In this document: positions 35,878-45,127 of the stretch, piece after piece
Position numbering within the stretch: the stretch's first letter is position 1
How the letters are laid out: each line of letters opens with the position of its first letter
From: Bacteroidota bacterium
GTDB taxonomy: Bacteria > Bacteroidota > Bacteroidia > Bacteroidales > Prolixibacteraceae
DNA: 64,000 nucleotides
Assembly: GCA_023412195.1 (NCBI GenBank)
Contig: JAEYNZ010000095.1
Location: 1 to 64,000, forward strand
Direction: 5' to 3'
Notes under the pieces: generated by a model
Told to the model about the DNA's origin: nothing
The model's database searches: none
What the model saw: only the letters and a program-made list of their open reading frames with translations
Translations under genes and position numbers: made by a program

Positions 35878-35917
35878 ACCTGTTGTTTTTATTACAGAAT
35901 ATGACTGACAAATAAAG

Positions 35918-37633
35918 ATGGACCAGATTTTAGAATGTGTTCCTAATTTCTCTGAAGGCAGGAATCCCGCAATTATACGTGAAATTTCTTTTGCCATTGA
36001 AAATGTTCCGGGAGTTAAACTTCTGGATGTATCATCAGGAAGGGCCACCAACCGCACGGTCGTTACTTTTGCCGGAGAACCTGAGGCAGTTGTAGAAGCT
36101 GCCTTCAGGGGCATTCAAAAGGCTTCACAGCTGATCGATATGCGCAAACACAAGGGTGAACATCCAAGATTTGGTGCCACCGATGTTTGTCCACTGGTAC
36201 CTGTAGCAAATATTTCGATGGAAGATACCATAAAGTATGCTCTTCAACTGGCAGAAAGAGTCGGCAATGACTTATCTGTACCTGTTTACTGCTACGAATA
36301 TGCTGCCTCCTCTGAAGAGAGACGCAGCCTGGCTTCATGCAGGATGGGCGGGTATGAAGGACTTCAAAAAAGATTGCTGACGGAAAGGTGGAAGCCTGAT
36401 TTTGGTCCGGACCTTTGGTCGGAGAAAGTGGCTAAAACAGGCGCTGTGGCCATTGGTGCCAGGAATTTTCTAATTGCATACAACATCAACCTGAATACAA
36501 CTTCTACCCAAATCGCCCAGTCTATTGCACTTGATGTAAGGGAATCGGGCCGGCTGAAAAGGGAAGGCGGCACCGGCACAGGAAAAGTATTGACTGATGA
36601 TAACGGCAATCCACTTCGGACACCTGGACCCTTAAAAAAAACACGGGCCCTGGGCTGGTTTATAGAAGAATTTGGCATAGCACAGGTTTCGATGAACCTT
36701 ACTGATATTTCTGTAACCCCGGTTCATACAGCTTTTGAGGAAGTGGTTGCAAAAGCAGGGGAGAGGGGGGTACGTGTAACCGGATCTGAACTCATCGGTC
36801 TGATACCATTGCAGGCAATGCTTGATGCAGGGAAATATTTCCTGCATAAGCAGAAACGCCCTTCAGGTGTCCCTGATGAGGAAATCATCAAAATAGCGGT
36901 CAGATCATTAGGACTCGATGAACTGCAGCCATTTGAACCCGAAAAGAAAATCATCGAATACCTGCTCAGGGAAGAGGAAGGGAAAAGGCTGACAGATAAA
37001 CCCCTTGCAAAGTTTGTTGCCGATACTTCCACCGAATCACTTGCTCCGGGCGGAGGTTCAGTTTCTGCGGCAATCGGAGCCATGGGAGCTGCACTTGGAG
37101 GCATGGTGGCTAATATGTCAGTACAGAAATCAGGTTGGGAGGGCCGCTGGAAAGAGTTTTCAGATTGGGCAGAAAAGGCAGCAGAGTTATACAAATTGAT
37201 GCTTCAGTGTGTTGAGGAAGATGCAGAAGCCTTTATTAAGCTCAACCATGCCATGAAATTGCCGGATGCCGGTGATCAGGAAAAAAAGTTCAGAGACGAA
37301 TCAGTAAAAGCTGCATCTGCCGAAGCCATAAAGGTGCCCCTGAAGGTGATGAAACTTTCATTCAAATCATTGGATGTACTGCAGGCTATGGTTGAAACCG
37401 GAAATCCAGTCCTGGTCACTGATGCAGGTGTTGGTGCAATAGCTGCCCGGGCCGCTATTGAAGGTGGTTTTCTCAGCGTTAAAATCAATGCAGTAAATGA
37501 CCCGGATAACCCTGACATTTATGAAATACTCAAACAGGCTGAACAATTGTCAATTGCAGCCCGTAAAAAAGAATCAGAAATCCTCCGGATAACTGATGAA
37601 AAAATAGAAGGATTAAAACAACCGGGGTTTTAA
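35918..37633 (+). CDS. ftcD: Fused glutamate formimidoyltransferase and formimidotetrahydrofolate cyclodeaminase
   Basis: A 571-residue two-domain enzyme like the mammalian FTCD. Residues about 1-300 are the formiminotransferase (ECVPNFSEGR, HPRFGATDVCPLVPV, NFLIAYNINLNTTS). Residues about 365-565 are the cyclodeaminase (FVADTSTESLAPGGGSVSAAIGAMGAAL, then the helical region ending near IEGLKQ). It transfers the formimino group from formimino-glutamate to tetrahydrofolate, then releases ammonia to give 5,10-methenyl-tetrahydrofolate, which FolD can use. With hutI it makes a two-gene operon for the end of histidine breakdown. Confidence 0.97.
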   Translation: MDQILECVPNFSEGRNPAIIREISFAIENVPGVKLLDVSSGRATNRTVVTFAGEPEAVVEAAFRGIQKASQLIDMRKHKGEHPRFGATDVCPLVPVANISMEDTIKYALQLAERVGNDLSVPVYCYEYAASSEERRSLASCRMGGYEGLQKRLLTERWKPDFGPDLWSEKVAKTGAVAIGARNFLIAYNINLNTTSTQIAQSIALDVRESGRLKREGGTGTGKVLTDDNGNPLRTPGPLKKTRALGWFIEEFGIAQVSMNLTDISVTPVHTAFEEVVAKAGERGVRVTGSELIGLIPLQAMLDAGKYFLHKQKRPSGVPDEEIIKIAVRSLGLDELQPFEPEKKIIEYLLREEEGKRLTDKPLAKFVADTSTESLAPGGGSVSAAIGAMGAALGGMVANMSVQKSGWEGRWKEFSDWAEKAAELYKLMLQCVEEDAEAFIKLNHAMKLPDAGDQEKKFRDESVKAASAEAIKVPLKVMKLSFKSLDVLQAMVETGNPVLVTDAGVGAIAARAAIEGGFLSVKINAVNDPDNPDIYEILKQAEQLSIAARKKESEILRITDEKIEGLKQPGF

Positions 37634-37649
37634 ACCAAATGAATTGTTC

Positions 37650-38075
37650 TTATGCATAACGTTCCAGACGGGAGAAAAAGAAATCTGCTTCGAGTAAGGC
37701 ATTTTCATCACTGTCTGAACCATGAACGGCATTTTGCTGAAGATTGGTGCCATACAACTTGCGGATTGTTCCCTCTGCAGCGTTTTCCGGATTGGTTGCA
37801 CCTATAAAATTTCTGAAATCCTCCACAGCATTTTCTTTTTCAAGTACCATCGCCACAATGGGCCCTGAACTCATAAATTCAACCAGTGAATCATAGAAGG
37901 GTTTTCCTTTATGAACTGCGTAGAATGCACCTGCCTGCTCAGGAGTAAGCTTCGTCAGTTTCATCGCCCTGATCTGAAATCCTGCTTCTGAAATCATCCT
38001 GATAATTGCACCAGCGTAGTTCTTTTTAAACGCCGTAGGTTTTATCATTGTGAAAGTCTGGTTACCCGTCATCAT
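37650..38075 (-). CDS. ndk: Nucleoside diphosphate kinase
   Basis: About 141 residues from MMTGNQTFTMIKPTAF; ATG codons at 38075 and 38072 are adjacent and either may be used. The longer upstream frame to 38168 would add a hydrophobic stretch absent from the family. The catalytic His is in NAVHGSDSDENA, and TFTMIKPTA and RKLYGTNLQQNA are conserved. It equalises nucleoside triphosphate pools using phosphate from ATP. It is divergent from the nrnA-like gene. Confidence 0.97.
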   Translation of the reverse strand: MMTGNQTFTMIKPTAFKKNYAGAIIRMISEAGFQIRAMKLTKLTPEQAGAFYAVHKGKPFYDSLVEFMSSGPIVAMVLEKENAVEDFRNFIGATNPENAAEGTIRKLYGTNLQQNAVHGSDSDENALLEADFFFSRLERYA

Positions 38076-38129
38076 ATCTGATTTAAAATTAATGTAGAAC
38101 AATATTAACAAAATTTGATGAATTTGGAT

Positions 38130-38159
38130 TTTGAGCGCATAGCAGATTTCGTATCTTTG
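38130..38159 (+). promoter_or_regulatory. Promoter of the NrnA-like gene
   Basis: TTTG at 38130-38133, an 18-bp spacer and TATCTTTG at 38152-38159. Transcription would start near 38166, leaving a leader of about 15 nt before the TTG start codon at 38181. Confidence 0.75.
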
Positions 38160-38180
38160 TCCATTCAAATTTTTTAGGTT

Positions 38181-39215
38181 TTGAAAAATACTGTAGATGA
38201 GGTTTTTAACTCTTTAGCGGACTTATTCCGGTCGCAACACCGCAATATCGTACTTGTAACACATGAAAATCCTGATGGTGATGCCATTGGGTCTGCCATT
38301 GGTTTTGGCGAAGTGTTAAAGAACTACGGGCATGAGGTCCGGATTGTGGTGCCTAACGCTTATCCCGATTTTCTTAAATGGTTTTCTACTGAAATAGAAA
38401 TTCTTGTTTACGAAAGAAAAAAGAACCCGGTAAAGAACATTTTTAATAATGCAAACCTGCTGGTATGCCTCGATTTTAATGAACCCAAAAGAGCGGCAAG
38501 GCTTCATAAGAAACTACTGGAGTTTTCCCACACCAAGGTGCTGATCGATCACCATCCCGATCCTAAATACTTTTGTGATTACACCGTGTCTGAACCCCAA
38601 TACAGTTCAACTGCAGAACTTGTTTTTGATGTCATAAACCGCATAGGAATGGAACAGTACATGAACCATGATGCTGCCGAAGCTTTTTTTGCTGGTATTA
38701 TGACAGATACCGGATCGTTTAGCCATAATATTTCAAGGCCTAATACGTTTCAGGTTGTAGCCAGGTTAATGGAATGGGGGATCAGCACAGAGAAAATCCA
38801 TGCTGCGGTTTTTCACAATTTTTCGGCACACCGTATGCAACTTCTCGGGTATGCCCTGAATAACAAAATGGAAGTATTTCCGGAATACAGGTCAGCAGTT
38901 ATCTGGCTGTCATTGGAAGAACTTGAAAGATATAAATTTAAACCGGGAGATATAGAAGGTTTTGTAAACTATCCGCTTGCAATACGCGACATTGTATTTT
39001 GTGCATTGTTTATAGAAAAGAAAGACTTTATAAAGGTTTCATTCCGTTCGAAAGGAACTTTCCCGGCCAATGAATTCTCGAGGAGTCATTACTCGGGAGG
39101 CGGGCACAAGAATGCTGCCGGAGGAGAAATAAAATCAACGCTCGAAGAAGCAGTTGAAAAATTCAGGCAACTTTTAAGAGAGTACAGGCATCTATTAAAG
39201 GAAACAACAATATAA
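38181..39215 (+). CDS. DHH-family phosphoesterase, NrnA-like nanoRNase/pAp phosphatase
   Basis: A 344-residue protein that begins with TTG rather than ATG; the promoter position supports this start. Motifs: ENPDGDAIGSAIG (DxD metal site, about 30-42), LVCLDFNEPKR, LIDHHPDP (the DHH signature) and the DHHA1 segment SGGGHKNAAGG near the C terminus. NrnA enzymes degrade very short RNAs and dephosphorylate 3',5'-pAp; which activity dominates here is unknown. The next gene starts 12 bp after the stop codon. Confidence 0.93.
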   Translation: MKNTVDEVFNSLADLFRSQHRNIVLVTHENPDGDAIGSAIGFGEVLKNYGHEVRIVVPNAYPDFLKWFSTEIEILVYERKKNPVKNIFNNANLLVCLDFNEPKRAARLHKKLLEFSHTKVLIDHHPDPKYFCDYTVSEPQYSSTAELVFDVINRIGMEQYMNHDAAEAFFAGIMTDTGSFSHNISRPNTFQVVARLMEWGISTEKIHAAVFHNFSAHRMQLLGYALNNKMEVFPEYRSAVIWLSLEELERYKFKPGDIEGFVNYPLAIRDIVFCALFIEKKDFIKVSFRSKGTFPANEFSRSHYSGGGHKNAAGGEIKSTLEEAVEKFRQLLREYRHLLKETTI

Positions 39216-39227
39216 TTGAAGATAAAT

Positions 39228-39737
39228 ATGAAAAATAATGTATTAATGCTACTGGGAATGGCTGCTTTTGTTTCATTGCTGGCAACTTCTTGTCTTAAAA
39301 CGGATGATGATCAAAAAACCTATTCCCCAGAAGAAGAAATTGCGCTACGGAATGCATATATAAATAATTTGATCAGTAAGGGACACGATGTAGATACAAC
39401 TGCCACCGGTATTTATTATGTTGTTATTGAAGAGGGGACAGGTGACTTTGCAAAAGCCAAAGATACGCTGACTGTGGGTTATGCAGGATATTATATTGAT
39501 AATGTAATGTTCGACACTTCAGAAATTCATTTTCCCGACGGAAAGATGACTTTTGTACTTGAAAGCCAGCCTATGATTCCCGGATGGGATGAAGGTATGA
39601 AACTGATGAATAAAAATGCAAGGGTTCAGTTTATTATTCCATCTGAAAAAGCATATGGAAAAGATGGGTACGGCTCCGTTCCACCATACCAGACCTTGAT
39701 TTTTGTCGTCAAAATGTTTGACATAAAACCTTTTTAA
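39228..39737 (+). CDS. FKBP-type peptidyl-prolyl isomerase lipoprotein
   Basis: A 169-residue protein from MKNNVLMLLG (an in-frame TTG at 39216 is rejected). Lipobox LLATSC with Cys at about residue 22. The FKBP domain (about 75-165) retains the usual active-site pattern: VGYAGYYIDN, VMFDTS, PMIPGWDEGMKLM (with the binding-pocket Trp), AYGKDGYG and LIFVVKMFDI. It should assist folding of exported proteins in the periplasm. Similar Bacteroidota lipoproteins are linked with gliding/T9SS (GldI-type), but that link is not shown here. It is followed 26 bp later by a second, degenerate FKBP-like gene. Confidence 0.9.
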   Translation: MKNNVLMLLGMAAFVSLLATSCLKTDDDQKTYSPEEEIALRNAYINNLISKGHDVDTTATGIYYVVIEEGTGDFAKAKDTLTVGYAGYYIDNVMFDTSEIHFPDGKMTFVLESQPMIPGWDEGMKLMNKNARVQFIIPSEKAYGKDGYGSVPPYQTLIFVVKMFDIKPF

Positions 39738-39763
39738 TATCCATTTTTAATCAGATAATTCAG

Positions 39764-40303
39764 ATGAAAAGCATCATACCCGTATTTTTAGTTGTAATTA
39801 TAAGTTCTCTGTTTTTTTCCTGTAAGGAAAACAGCCTTGAAAAACAAAGGCAGGATGAATTGAAAAAACTGAATGAATTTATGCGTGCCCGTTATGCAGG
39901 GCAGGAACCAAAATCCTCAGGATTGTATTATTTTGTATTAGAGGAAGGAACAGGTGATTCAATAAGAATTGGCGACAGAGTACAGATTTTTCACGAAACC
40001 ATGACACTTGACAGCGGTTATATCGGCCATTCCGGGCCGTATGAAGCGCTCGACCTGGTTGTACTGCACCCAAACCAGCTTACTTCATCTGCTCAATCTG
40101 TCAGTAATCTCCGAGGGCTTCATGAAGCACTTACATACATGAAAAAAGGAACAAAGGCAAGACTGATCTTTAACTCATATCTTGGATTCGGGCAATACGG
40201 TGTTCCCGGTATAGTACCCGGATTTACATCAGTCATTATGGAAGTTGAAGTTTATAAACATTTTCCGGTACCAACAGCACCAACAAATGATTCAGGAGAA
40301 TGA
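39764..40303 (+). CDS. Degenerate FKBP-like lipoprotein
   Basis: A 179-residue protein with lipobox SLFFSC (Cys at about 19) and a long charged region before an FKBP fold. The fold is recognisable from SGLYYFVLEEGTGDSIRIGDRVQIFHETMTL and from YMKKGTKARLIFNSYLGFGQYGVPGIVPGFTSVIMEVEV (short parts such as MKKGTKARLIF are diagnostic). However, the FD pair and the I-P-G-W pocket present in the neighbour are lost (TLDSGYIG and NLRGLHEAL take their places), so isomerase activity is unlikely. It overlaps the next gene by 17 bp. Confidence 0.8.
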   Translation: MKSIIPVFLVVIISSLFFSCKENSLEKQRQDELKKLNEFMRARYAGQEPKSSGLYYFVLEEGTGDSIRIGDRVQIFHETMTLDSGYIGHSGPYEALDLVVLHPNQLTSSAQSVSNLRGLHEALTYMKKGTKARLIFNSYLGFGQYGVPGIVPGFTSVIMEVEVYKHFPVPTAPTNDSGE

Positions 40304-40817
40304 GGAATGGGTGCCACTTGTTGATGAAAAGGGGAATATAACAGGAAAAGCCCTGCGAAGCATTGTACATAACGGATGCAGATTGTTACATCCTGTGGTG
40401 CACATGCATGTACTGAATGAGACTAAAGAATTATTGCTGCAAAAAAGGCCACTGTCGAAGCTGATACAGCCCGGAAAATGGGATACTGCTGTAGGAGGGC
40501 ATATATCATCAGGAGAATTTCCTGCAGAAGCTCTCAAAAAAGAGGCTTATGAGGAAATGGGACTGAAAAATTTCTCTGCTGTTTTTCACAAGTTATATGT
40601 GTGGGAATCTGAGGTGGAAGCTGAACTTGTCTATCTCTTCAGTACATCTGATTATCATTCTTTTCATGTACATACCGATGAAGTTGATGATGCCCGCTTC
40701 TGGAATCCTGCTGAAATTGAATCCAGCCTCGGTAAAGATGTGTTTACTCCCAACTTTGAATATGAATTCAGTCTGCTGAAAGAACTGGGTGTATTGACTT
40801 CAACAGAATCAGTTTAA
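40287..40817 (+). CDS. Nudix hydrolase, YfcD/IDI-like
   Basis: A 176-residue protein from MIQENEEWVPLVDEKGNI; the ATG at 40287 lies within the end of the preceding gene. The Nudix box is GHISSGEFPAEALKKEAYEEMGL (G-x5-E-x7-(R/K)-E-x2-E-E-x-G), with Lys where Arg is usual. The N-terminal part (DEKGNITGKALRS, HPVVHMHVLNETKELLLQKR) is like the isopentenyl-diphosphate isomerase-type Nudix group that includes E. coli YfcD. The substrate is unknown. The C-terminal end abuts the convergent methylase gene with a 4-bp overlap. Confidence 0.9.
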   Translation: MIQENEEWVPLVDEKGNITGKALRSIVHNGCRLLHPVVHMHVLNETKELLLQKRPLSKLIQPGKWDTAVGGHISSGEFPAEALKKEAYEEMGLKNFSAVFHKLYVWESEVEAELVYLFSTSDYHSFHVHTDEVDDARFWNPAEIESSLGKDVFTPNFEYEFSLLKELGVLTSTESV

Positions 40818-41515
40818 TATCCTATCAGAAAAACCACCGGCTGTTTATTCAGGTCGGGAACCTTCTTTTTCCATTGCCCCACTGTTTGAGTGGATACCAA
40901 TTCTTCTTTTCCTGTAATATCTGCAGCAATGCACAGAAGGGTAGAAGGAGAACAGGTTTTTAAAATATCAGCAAGCAATGCATTGTTGCGATAGGGTGTT
41001 TCAATAAAAATCTGGGTTTGCTTTTCTGATACTGCTTTCTTCTCCAGTATGGATATTGCCCTTGAACGTTCAGGACTTTTAACAGGCAAATAACCATTAA
41101 ATGCAAAATTCTGGCCGTTCATGCCTGAAGCCATCAGTGCAAGTAAAACAGAGGATGGACCAACGAGAGGCACTACCCTGAATCCTTTCTGATGGGCAAT
41201 TCTAACTACATCGGCACCCGGATCGGCAACGCCGGGGCATCCTGCCTCCGATACAACGGCCATGTTGTGCCCCTCTTCCAGAGGTTTAAGAAATCCTGAC
41301 ACATCTCCCGGAAGTGTATGTTTATTCAATTCAAAAAAAACAAGTTCTTCGATGTTGATCTCACGGTTTACATGTTTCAGAAACCTGCGGGTTGTCCTCA
41401 GATTCTCAACAATAAAATAACGCGTACCGGTAACAACAGAAAATATACGTGCAGGCAGTACCTGCTGCCATTCGCCTTCGCTCAGTAAATTTGGAACAAG
41501 ATACAGTTCTCCCAT
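40814..41515 (-). CDS. RsmI-like SAM-dependent methyltransferase (tetrapyrrole methylase fold)
   Basis: A 233-residue protein of the RsmI/tetrapyrrole methylase superfamily. Segments LYLVPNLLSE, FIVENLRTTRRFL, VSEAGCPGVADPGADVVRIA, PLVGPSSVLLALMASGMNGQNFAFNGYLP and TQIFIETPYRN match RsmI, the enzyme that methylates the 2'-O of C1402 in 16S rRNA. RsmI itself starts LYVVATPIGN and is longer; this shorter branch in Bacteroidota has LVPNLL instead and may have another target. It overlaps the Nudix gene by 4 bp at their 3' ends. Confidence 0.87.
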   Translation of the reverse strand: MGELYLVPNLLSEGEWQQVLPARIFSVVTGTRYFIVENLRTTRRFLKHVNREINIEELVFFELNKHTLPGDVSGFLKPLEEGHNMAVVSEAGCPGVADPGADVVRIAHQKGFRVVPLVGPSSVLLALMASGMNGQNFAFNGYLPVKSPERSRAISILEKKAVSEKQTQIFIETPYRNNALLADILKTCSPSTLLCIAADITGKEELVSTQTVGQWKKKVPDLNKQPVVFLIGY

Positions 41516-41580
41516 GCCTGTTTTTTTTGTAAAATTAAAGATATTCGTGGTTTCACAACCTCTTTTGTTAATTTTGCAGG

Positions 41581-42390
41581 ATGCAGGTTAATGGAAATTT
41601 TCATATAAAGGCCACTTTTCTCGGCACAGGTACATCGCAGGGAGTGCCTGTTGTAGCATGCGACTGTCATGTATGCAGGTCGACCGACAGTAAGGACCAG
41701 CGGCTGCGTTCTGCTATGCTGCTCCAGGTAAACGGGCAAAATTTTGTGATCGATGCCGGCCCTGATTTCAGGCAGCAGATGCTGAAAGAAAAAATCAAGA
41801 CCCTCAGGGCTATTTTGATTACGCATGAACATGTGGATCACATTTTTGGACTCGATGACATCCGCTCGTTTAACTGGATACAAAAACATCCTACGGATAT
41901 TTATGCCGAAAAAAGGGTGCAGGATTCCATTAAGAGGATCTTTGACTATGTGTTTACGGATTCTTCCTATCCGGGAATTCCTAAAATGGATCTGCATCCC
42001 ATCCATGACGAGCCTTTTATTATTGATGGAATTGAATTCATTCCTGTCAGGTGTTTTCATCATAAACTGCCAGTGTACGGATTCAGGGTAGGGGGGTTCA
42101 GCTATATTACCGATACAAATTTTATTGCACCTGAGGAACTTGACAAACTCAAAGGTTCCAGGGTTCTGGTTATAAATGCCCTCAGAAAGGAAAAGCATAT
42201 TTCGCATTTTAACCTCGACCAGGCCCTTGAAGTCATTCAACAGGTAAACCCCGAAAAGGCATTTCTCACCCATATTAGCCACGGTTTCGGAAGGCACAGT
42301 GAAATCCAGTCGTGGTTACCAGATCATGGTTTTGCTGCCTTCGCCGGACAATCTGTCGACATAGGAAATGAAGTTTCAGTCTCAGTCTGA
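41581..42390 (+). CDS. MBL-fold metallo-hydrolase, PhnP-like
   Basis: A 269-residue metallo-beta-lactamase-fold protein. The N-terminal FLGTGTSQGVPVVACDCHVC and the metal motif THEHVDHIFGLDDIR (HxHxDH) are typical of PhnP-like phosphodiesterases, with the later ligand FLTHISHGFG. PhnP cleaves cyclic phosphodiesters in phosphonate use, but no phn genes are nearby, so the substrate is unknown. The 3' end overlaps the convergent MFS gene by 9 bp. Confidence 0.9.
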   Translation: MQVNGNFHIKATFLGTGTSQGVPVVACDCHVCRSTDSKDQRLRSAMLLQVNGQNFVIDAGPDFRQQMLKEKIKTLRAILITHEHVDHIFGLDDIRSFNWIQKHPTDIYAEKRVQDSIKRIFDYVFTDSSYPGIPKMDLHPIHDEPFIIDGIEFIPVRCFHHKLPVYGFRVGGFSYITDTNFIAPEELDKLKGSRVLVINALRKEKHISHFNLDQALEVIQQVNPEKAFLTHISHGFGRHSEIQSWLPDHGFAAFAGQSVDIGNEVSVSV

Positions 42391-43563
42391 AGATTCCTTA
42401 ACTTTTTTCAGCCAGGGCAGAATAATAATTGTAACTGAAATAAAGTAAACTGCCCCTGCAAAAATAAAAGCCATATTTAAACTGATGTGATCGATCATCC
42501 AGCCCAGTACCGGACTTGTAACTGCAAAAAAACTGCGGATAATCAGGTCACGTGTCGACAAGACAGTCGCCCTCATGTTGCTGGGCGTATATACGTTCAG
42601 ATAATGTTTGAAAACAGGGGTGGCAAATCCCCGAACAACATAAAACAGGAAAAGAAAAATTATCCCTTCGCGCACGATGGCAAAGCCTGAGAAAAAATAA
42701 CCCAGTGAGATCATGACAATGATGAAAAGGGTTTCATGAAGCCTGCTGAACCTTCCTGCCAGTTTAAATGCAAAGGCCGATGAAACCCCTGCACTCAGGT
42801 TTAATGCCGTCCATGCCACACCGAAAAACTCAACAGGCATTCCCACCTCCTTAAAAAAAGGCTGGACGAGCCAGGCAAATGTAAGGGTGGCACTTCCCGT
42901 AACAGCAGAAAGCAGGATGGCAATCCGCAATTCCTTTTGCCGGAGAATGACGTTTTTAATCTCACGGGCCATGCCCTTCACTGAATGAAGATGGACGCTT
43001 GAAGCGATAGGAGGTTCCGATAATAAAAAAGCAGCAGGTACGGCCATAAAAGCGACGAAAAACTGCCCGTAAACCGGTGTTCGCAGGGATATGGCTGCAA
43101 GGAAACCGGCAGCAATACCTGCAATGGCCTCTGCAAAATTGCCGGCCGATGAAATTCTTCCCTCATGTTTTACATACTTATCCGTTTGCTTTTCTGCCTT
43201 CAGGCTTTCATAAAGCATGGCAGAGTCGGCCCCCGAAACAAAGGAGTGGCCTGCTCCCAGTATGATTTCGGCAACAATAAAAGCCCAGAAGCCATACGAA
43301 AAGCTGTACATCAAAAACCCGGCACTCCCGAGAATTGAACCCAGAATCAGTGTTTTCCGGCGTCCCCAGACATCAGCCATCCAACCTGAAGGAATTTCAA
43401 GGGCAACTATGGCAAGTGAATAAACCGATTTTAGAATAAAGATTTCCTGCATGCTCAGCCCATTGTCCTGGTAAAACAATACTACGACTGGCATAACCAG
43501 GTTAAACCATTTTGAGGTTTTTATCACATACAGTTTACCTATATTCCTGGTGTAGTTTACCAT
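42382..43563 (-). CDS. Major facilitator superfamily transporter
   Basis: A 393-residue protein with about 12 membrane segments. The N-terminal half has a loop motif GWMADVWGRRKTLILGS between segments 2 and 3, the usual MFS A-motif. No substrate signature is recognised; it resembles multidrug/sugar-efflux-like families. The gene stands alone, convergent with the metallo-hydrolase gene and divergent from asnA. Confidence 0.88.
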   Translation of the reverse strand: MVNYTRNIGKLYVIKTSKWFNLVMPVVVLFYQDNGLSMQEIFILKSVYSLAIVALEIPSGWMADVWGRRKTLILGSILGSAGFLMYSFSYGFWAFIVAEIILGAGHSFVSGADSAMLYESLKAEKQTDKYVKHEGRISSAGNFAEAIAGIAAGFLAAISLRTPVYGQFFVAFMAVPAAFLLSEPPIASSVHLHSVKGMAREIKNVILRQKELRIAILLSAVTGSATLTFAWLVQPFFKEVGMPVEFFGVAWTALNLSAGVSSAFAFKLAGRFSRLHETLFIIVMISLGYFFSGFAIVREGIIFLFLFYVVRGFATPVFKHYLNVYTPSNMRATVLSTRDLIIRSFFAVTSPVLGWMIDHISLNMAFIFAGAVYFISVTIIILPWLKKVKESSD

Positions 43564-43740
43564 TGCCTGATTTTGAGCCCTGCAAATTTAAGATTCGGAA
43601 AATTATATAAAGAAGTGTCCTTAATGTCAATAATGTAATTTTTTTAATTAAATGTAATTTTATTGTGCATTTTATCCATGTTTTCCTTTCTTTTTGAAAG
43701 CATATTCTTACTTTTACAAACAATAGAAAAAAAAAGAAGC

Positions 43741-44775
43741 ATGAAATTATTTATTCCAAAAAATTATCGTTCGTTACTAGATGTGAACCAAACTGAACAG
43801 GCCATCAAACTCATCAAGGATTTTTTCCAGACCAACCTTGCAGCTGAATTGAGGTTGCGCCGTGTAACCGCCCCGTTATTTGTTAAAAAGGGAACAGGCA
43901 TAAATGATGACCTGAACGGCATAGAGCGACCTGTTTCGTTTCCAATGAAGGAGATGAACGACCAGGTAGCAGAAATCGTCCAGTCGCTGGCAAAATGGAA
44001 AAGATTGGCACTGGCAGACCTGGGCGTAAAGGAAGGTTACGGGTTATATACCGATATGAATGCCATCAGGCCCGACGAAGAGCTTACCAATATCCATTCG
44101 CTCTACGTTGATCAGTGGGACTGGGAACGGGTGATTTCAAAAAAGGAACGGAACCTCGAATTTCTGAAGAAGATTGTAAGAAAAATATTTACTGTACTGG
44201 TTAATACTGAATCCTATTTATCGGATATCTATCCTGGTATAAAGCCGGAATTGCCTGAAGAAATTACCTTTTTTCATTCAGAGGAACTTGCAGAAATGTA
44301 TCCTGAACTTACTCCCTTTGAACGTGAAAAAAAGGTAGCCAAACAGTTTGGTGCTATTTTCGTTATTGGCATAGGCGGAAAGTTACCCAACGGAGAAATT
44401 CATGACGGGCGTGCACCCGATTACGACGACTGGACAACACCATCCAATAATGGTTACAAAGGATTAAACGGCGATATCATTTTGTGGAATGATGTGCTTG
44501 GAAGGGCTTTCGAAATATCATCCATGGGTATCCGTGTCGATGGACCAGCCATGCTGAAGCAGCTTAAGATCAGAGGACTTGAGGAACGGAAAGAATTAAT
44601 GTGGCACCAGATGCTGTTGAACGGTCAGTTACCGCTTTCAGTAGGAGGTGGAATAGGGCAGTCGAGGCTGTGCATGTACTTCCTCCGTAAGGCACATATC
44701 GGTGAAATCCAGTCGAGCCTGTGGCCCGATGAGATGATAGAAAAATGTAAATCCAGCGGCATTCACCTGCTTTAA
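43741..44775 (+). CDS. asnA: Aspartate-ammonia ligase
   Basis: A 344-residue enzyme from MKLFIPKNYRSLLDVNQTEQ, the family start; an upstream in-frame start at 43663 would add 26 non-conserved residues. The class II synthetase-like fold is seen in ERPVSFPMKEMND, GLYTDMNAIRPDE, LYVDQWDWERV, HDGRAPDYDDWT and PLSVGGGIGQSRLCM. It makes asparagine from aspartate, ammonia and ATP. Confidence 0.97.
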   Translation: MKLFIPKNYRSLLDVNQTEQAIKLIKDFFQTNLAAELRLRRVTAPLFVKKGTGINDDLNGIERPVSFPMKEMNDQVAEIVQSLAKWKRLALADLGVKEGYGLYTDMNAIRPDEELTNIHSLYVDQWDWERVISKKERNLEFLKKIVRKIFTVLVNTESYLSDIYPGIKPELPEEITFFHSEELAEMYPELTPFEREKKVAKQFGAIFVIGIGGKLPNGEIHDGRAPDYDDWTTPSNNGYKGLNGDIILWNDVLGRAFEISSMGIRVDGPAMLKQLKIRGLEERKELMWHQMLLNGQLPLSVGGGIGQSRLCMYFLRKAHIGEIQSSLWPDEMIEKCKSSGIHLL

Positions 44776-44861
44776 AAACAGTTTATCGGGAATTTTTTGA
44801 ACCAGTGAACCCAAAACAGGTTCAAAATTTATATATTTGCAGCGCTGAAAAAAAACAGGCT

Positions 44862-44935
<74 letters not shown>

Positions 44936-44944
44936 CAAAAAAAT

Positions 44945-44986
44945 AAAACATGAAGTCGCAATCAATCAGCGACTTCATGTTTTTTA
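44945..44986 (+). terminator. Rho-independent terminator after tRNA-Arg
   Basis: AACATGAAGTCGC pairs perfectly with GCGACTTCATGTT (13 pairs) over a 9-base loop and is followed by TTTT. It lies 12 bp past the tRNA. Confidence 0.88.
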
Positions 44987-45127
44987 AAGCAACAGCAACA
45001 ATATTCTTTCTTTTTGAAGGTAGGGTAAATCTGCCAAAATGGATATAAGTTATAAAACCTGTTGTAATTCAAAGATTCAACGAAGATTAAACATTCTGTT
45101 TTACCTAGGAAAAGGTAATAATACGCC

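Noticed and set aside
36724..37194. Minus-strand frame opposite ftcD
   Set aside because: Antisense shadow of a conserved cyclodeaminase domain, Ser/Pro-rich translation.
41482..42297. 271-codon minus-strand frame opposite the metallo-hydrolase gene
   Set aside because: It lies antisense to a gene with a clear HxHxDH motif; the translation is a shadow without domain features.
43576..43740. Promoter pair for asnA
   Set aside because: TTTTTG and TACTTTTA strings occur but the spacing (about 12 bp) is wrong for a Bacteroidota promoter.
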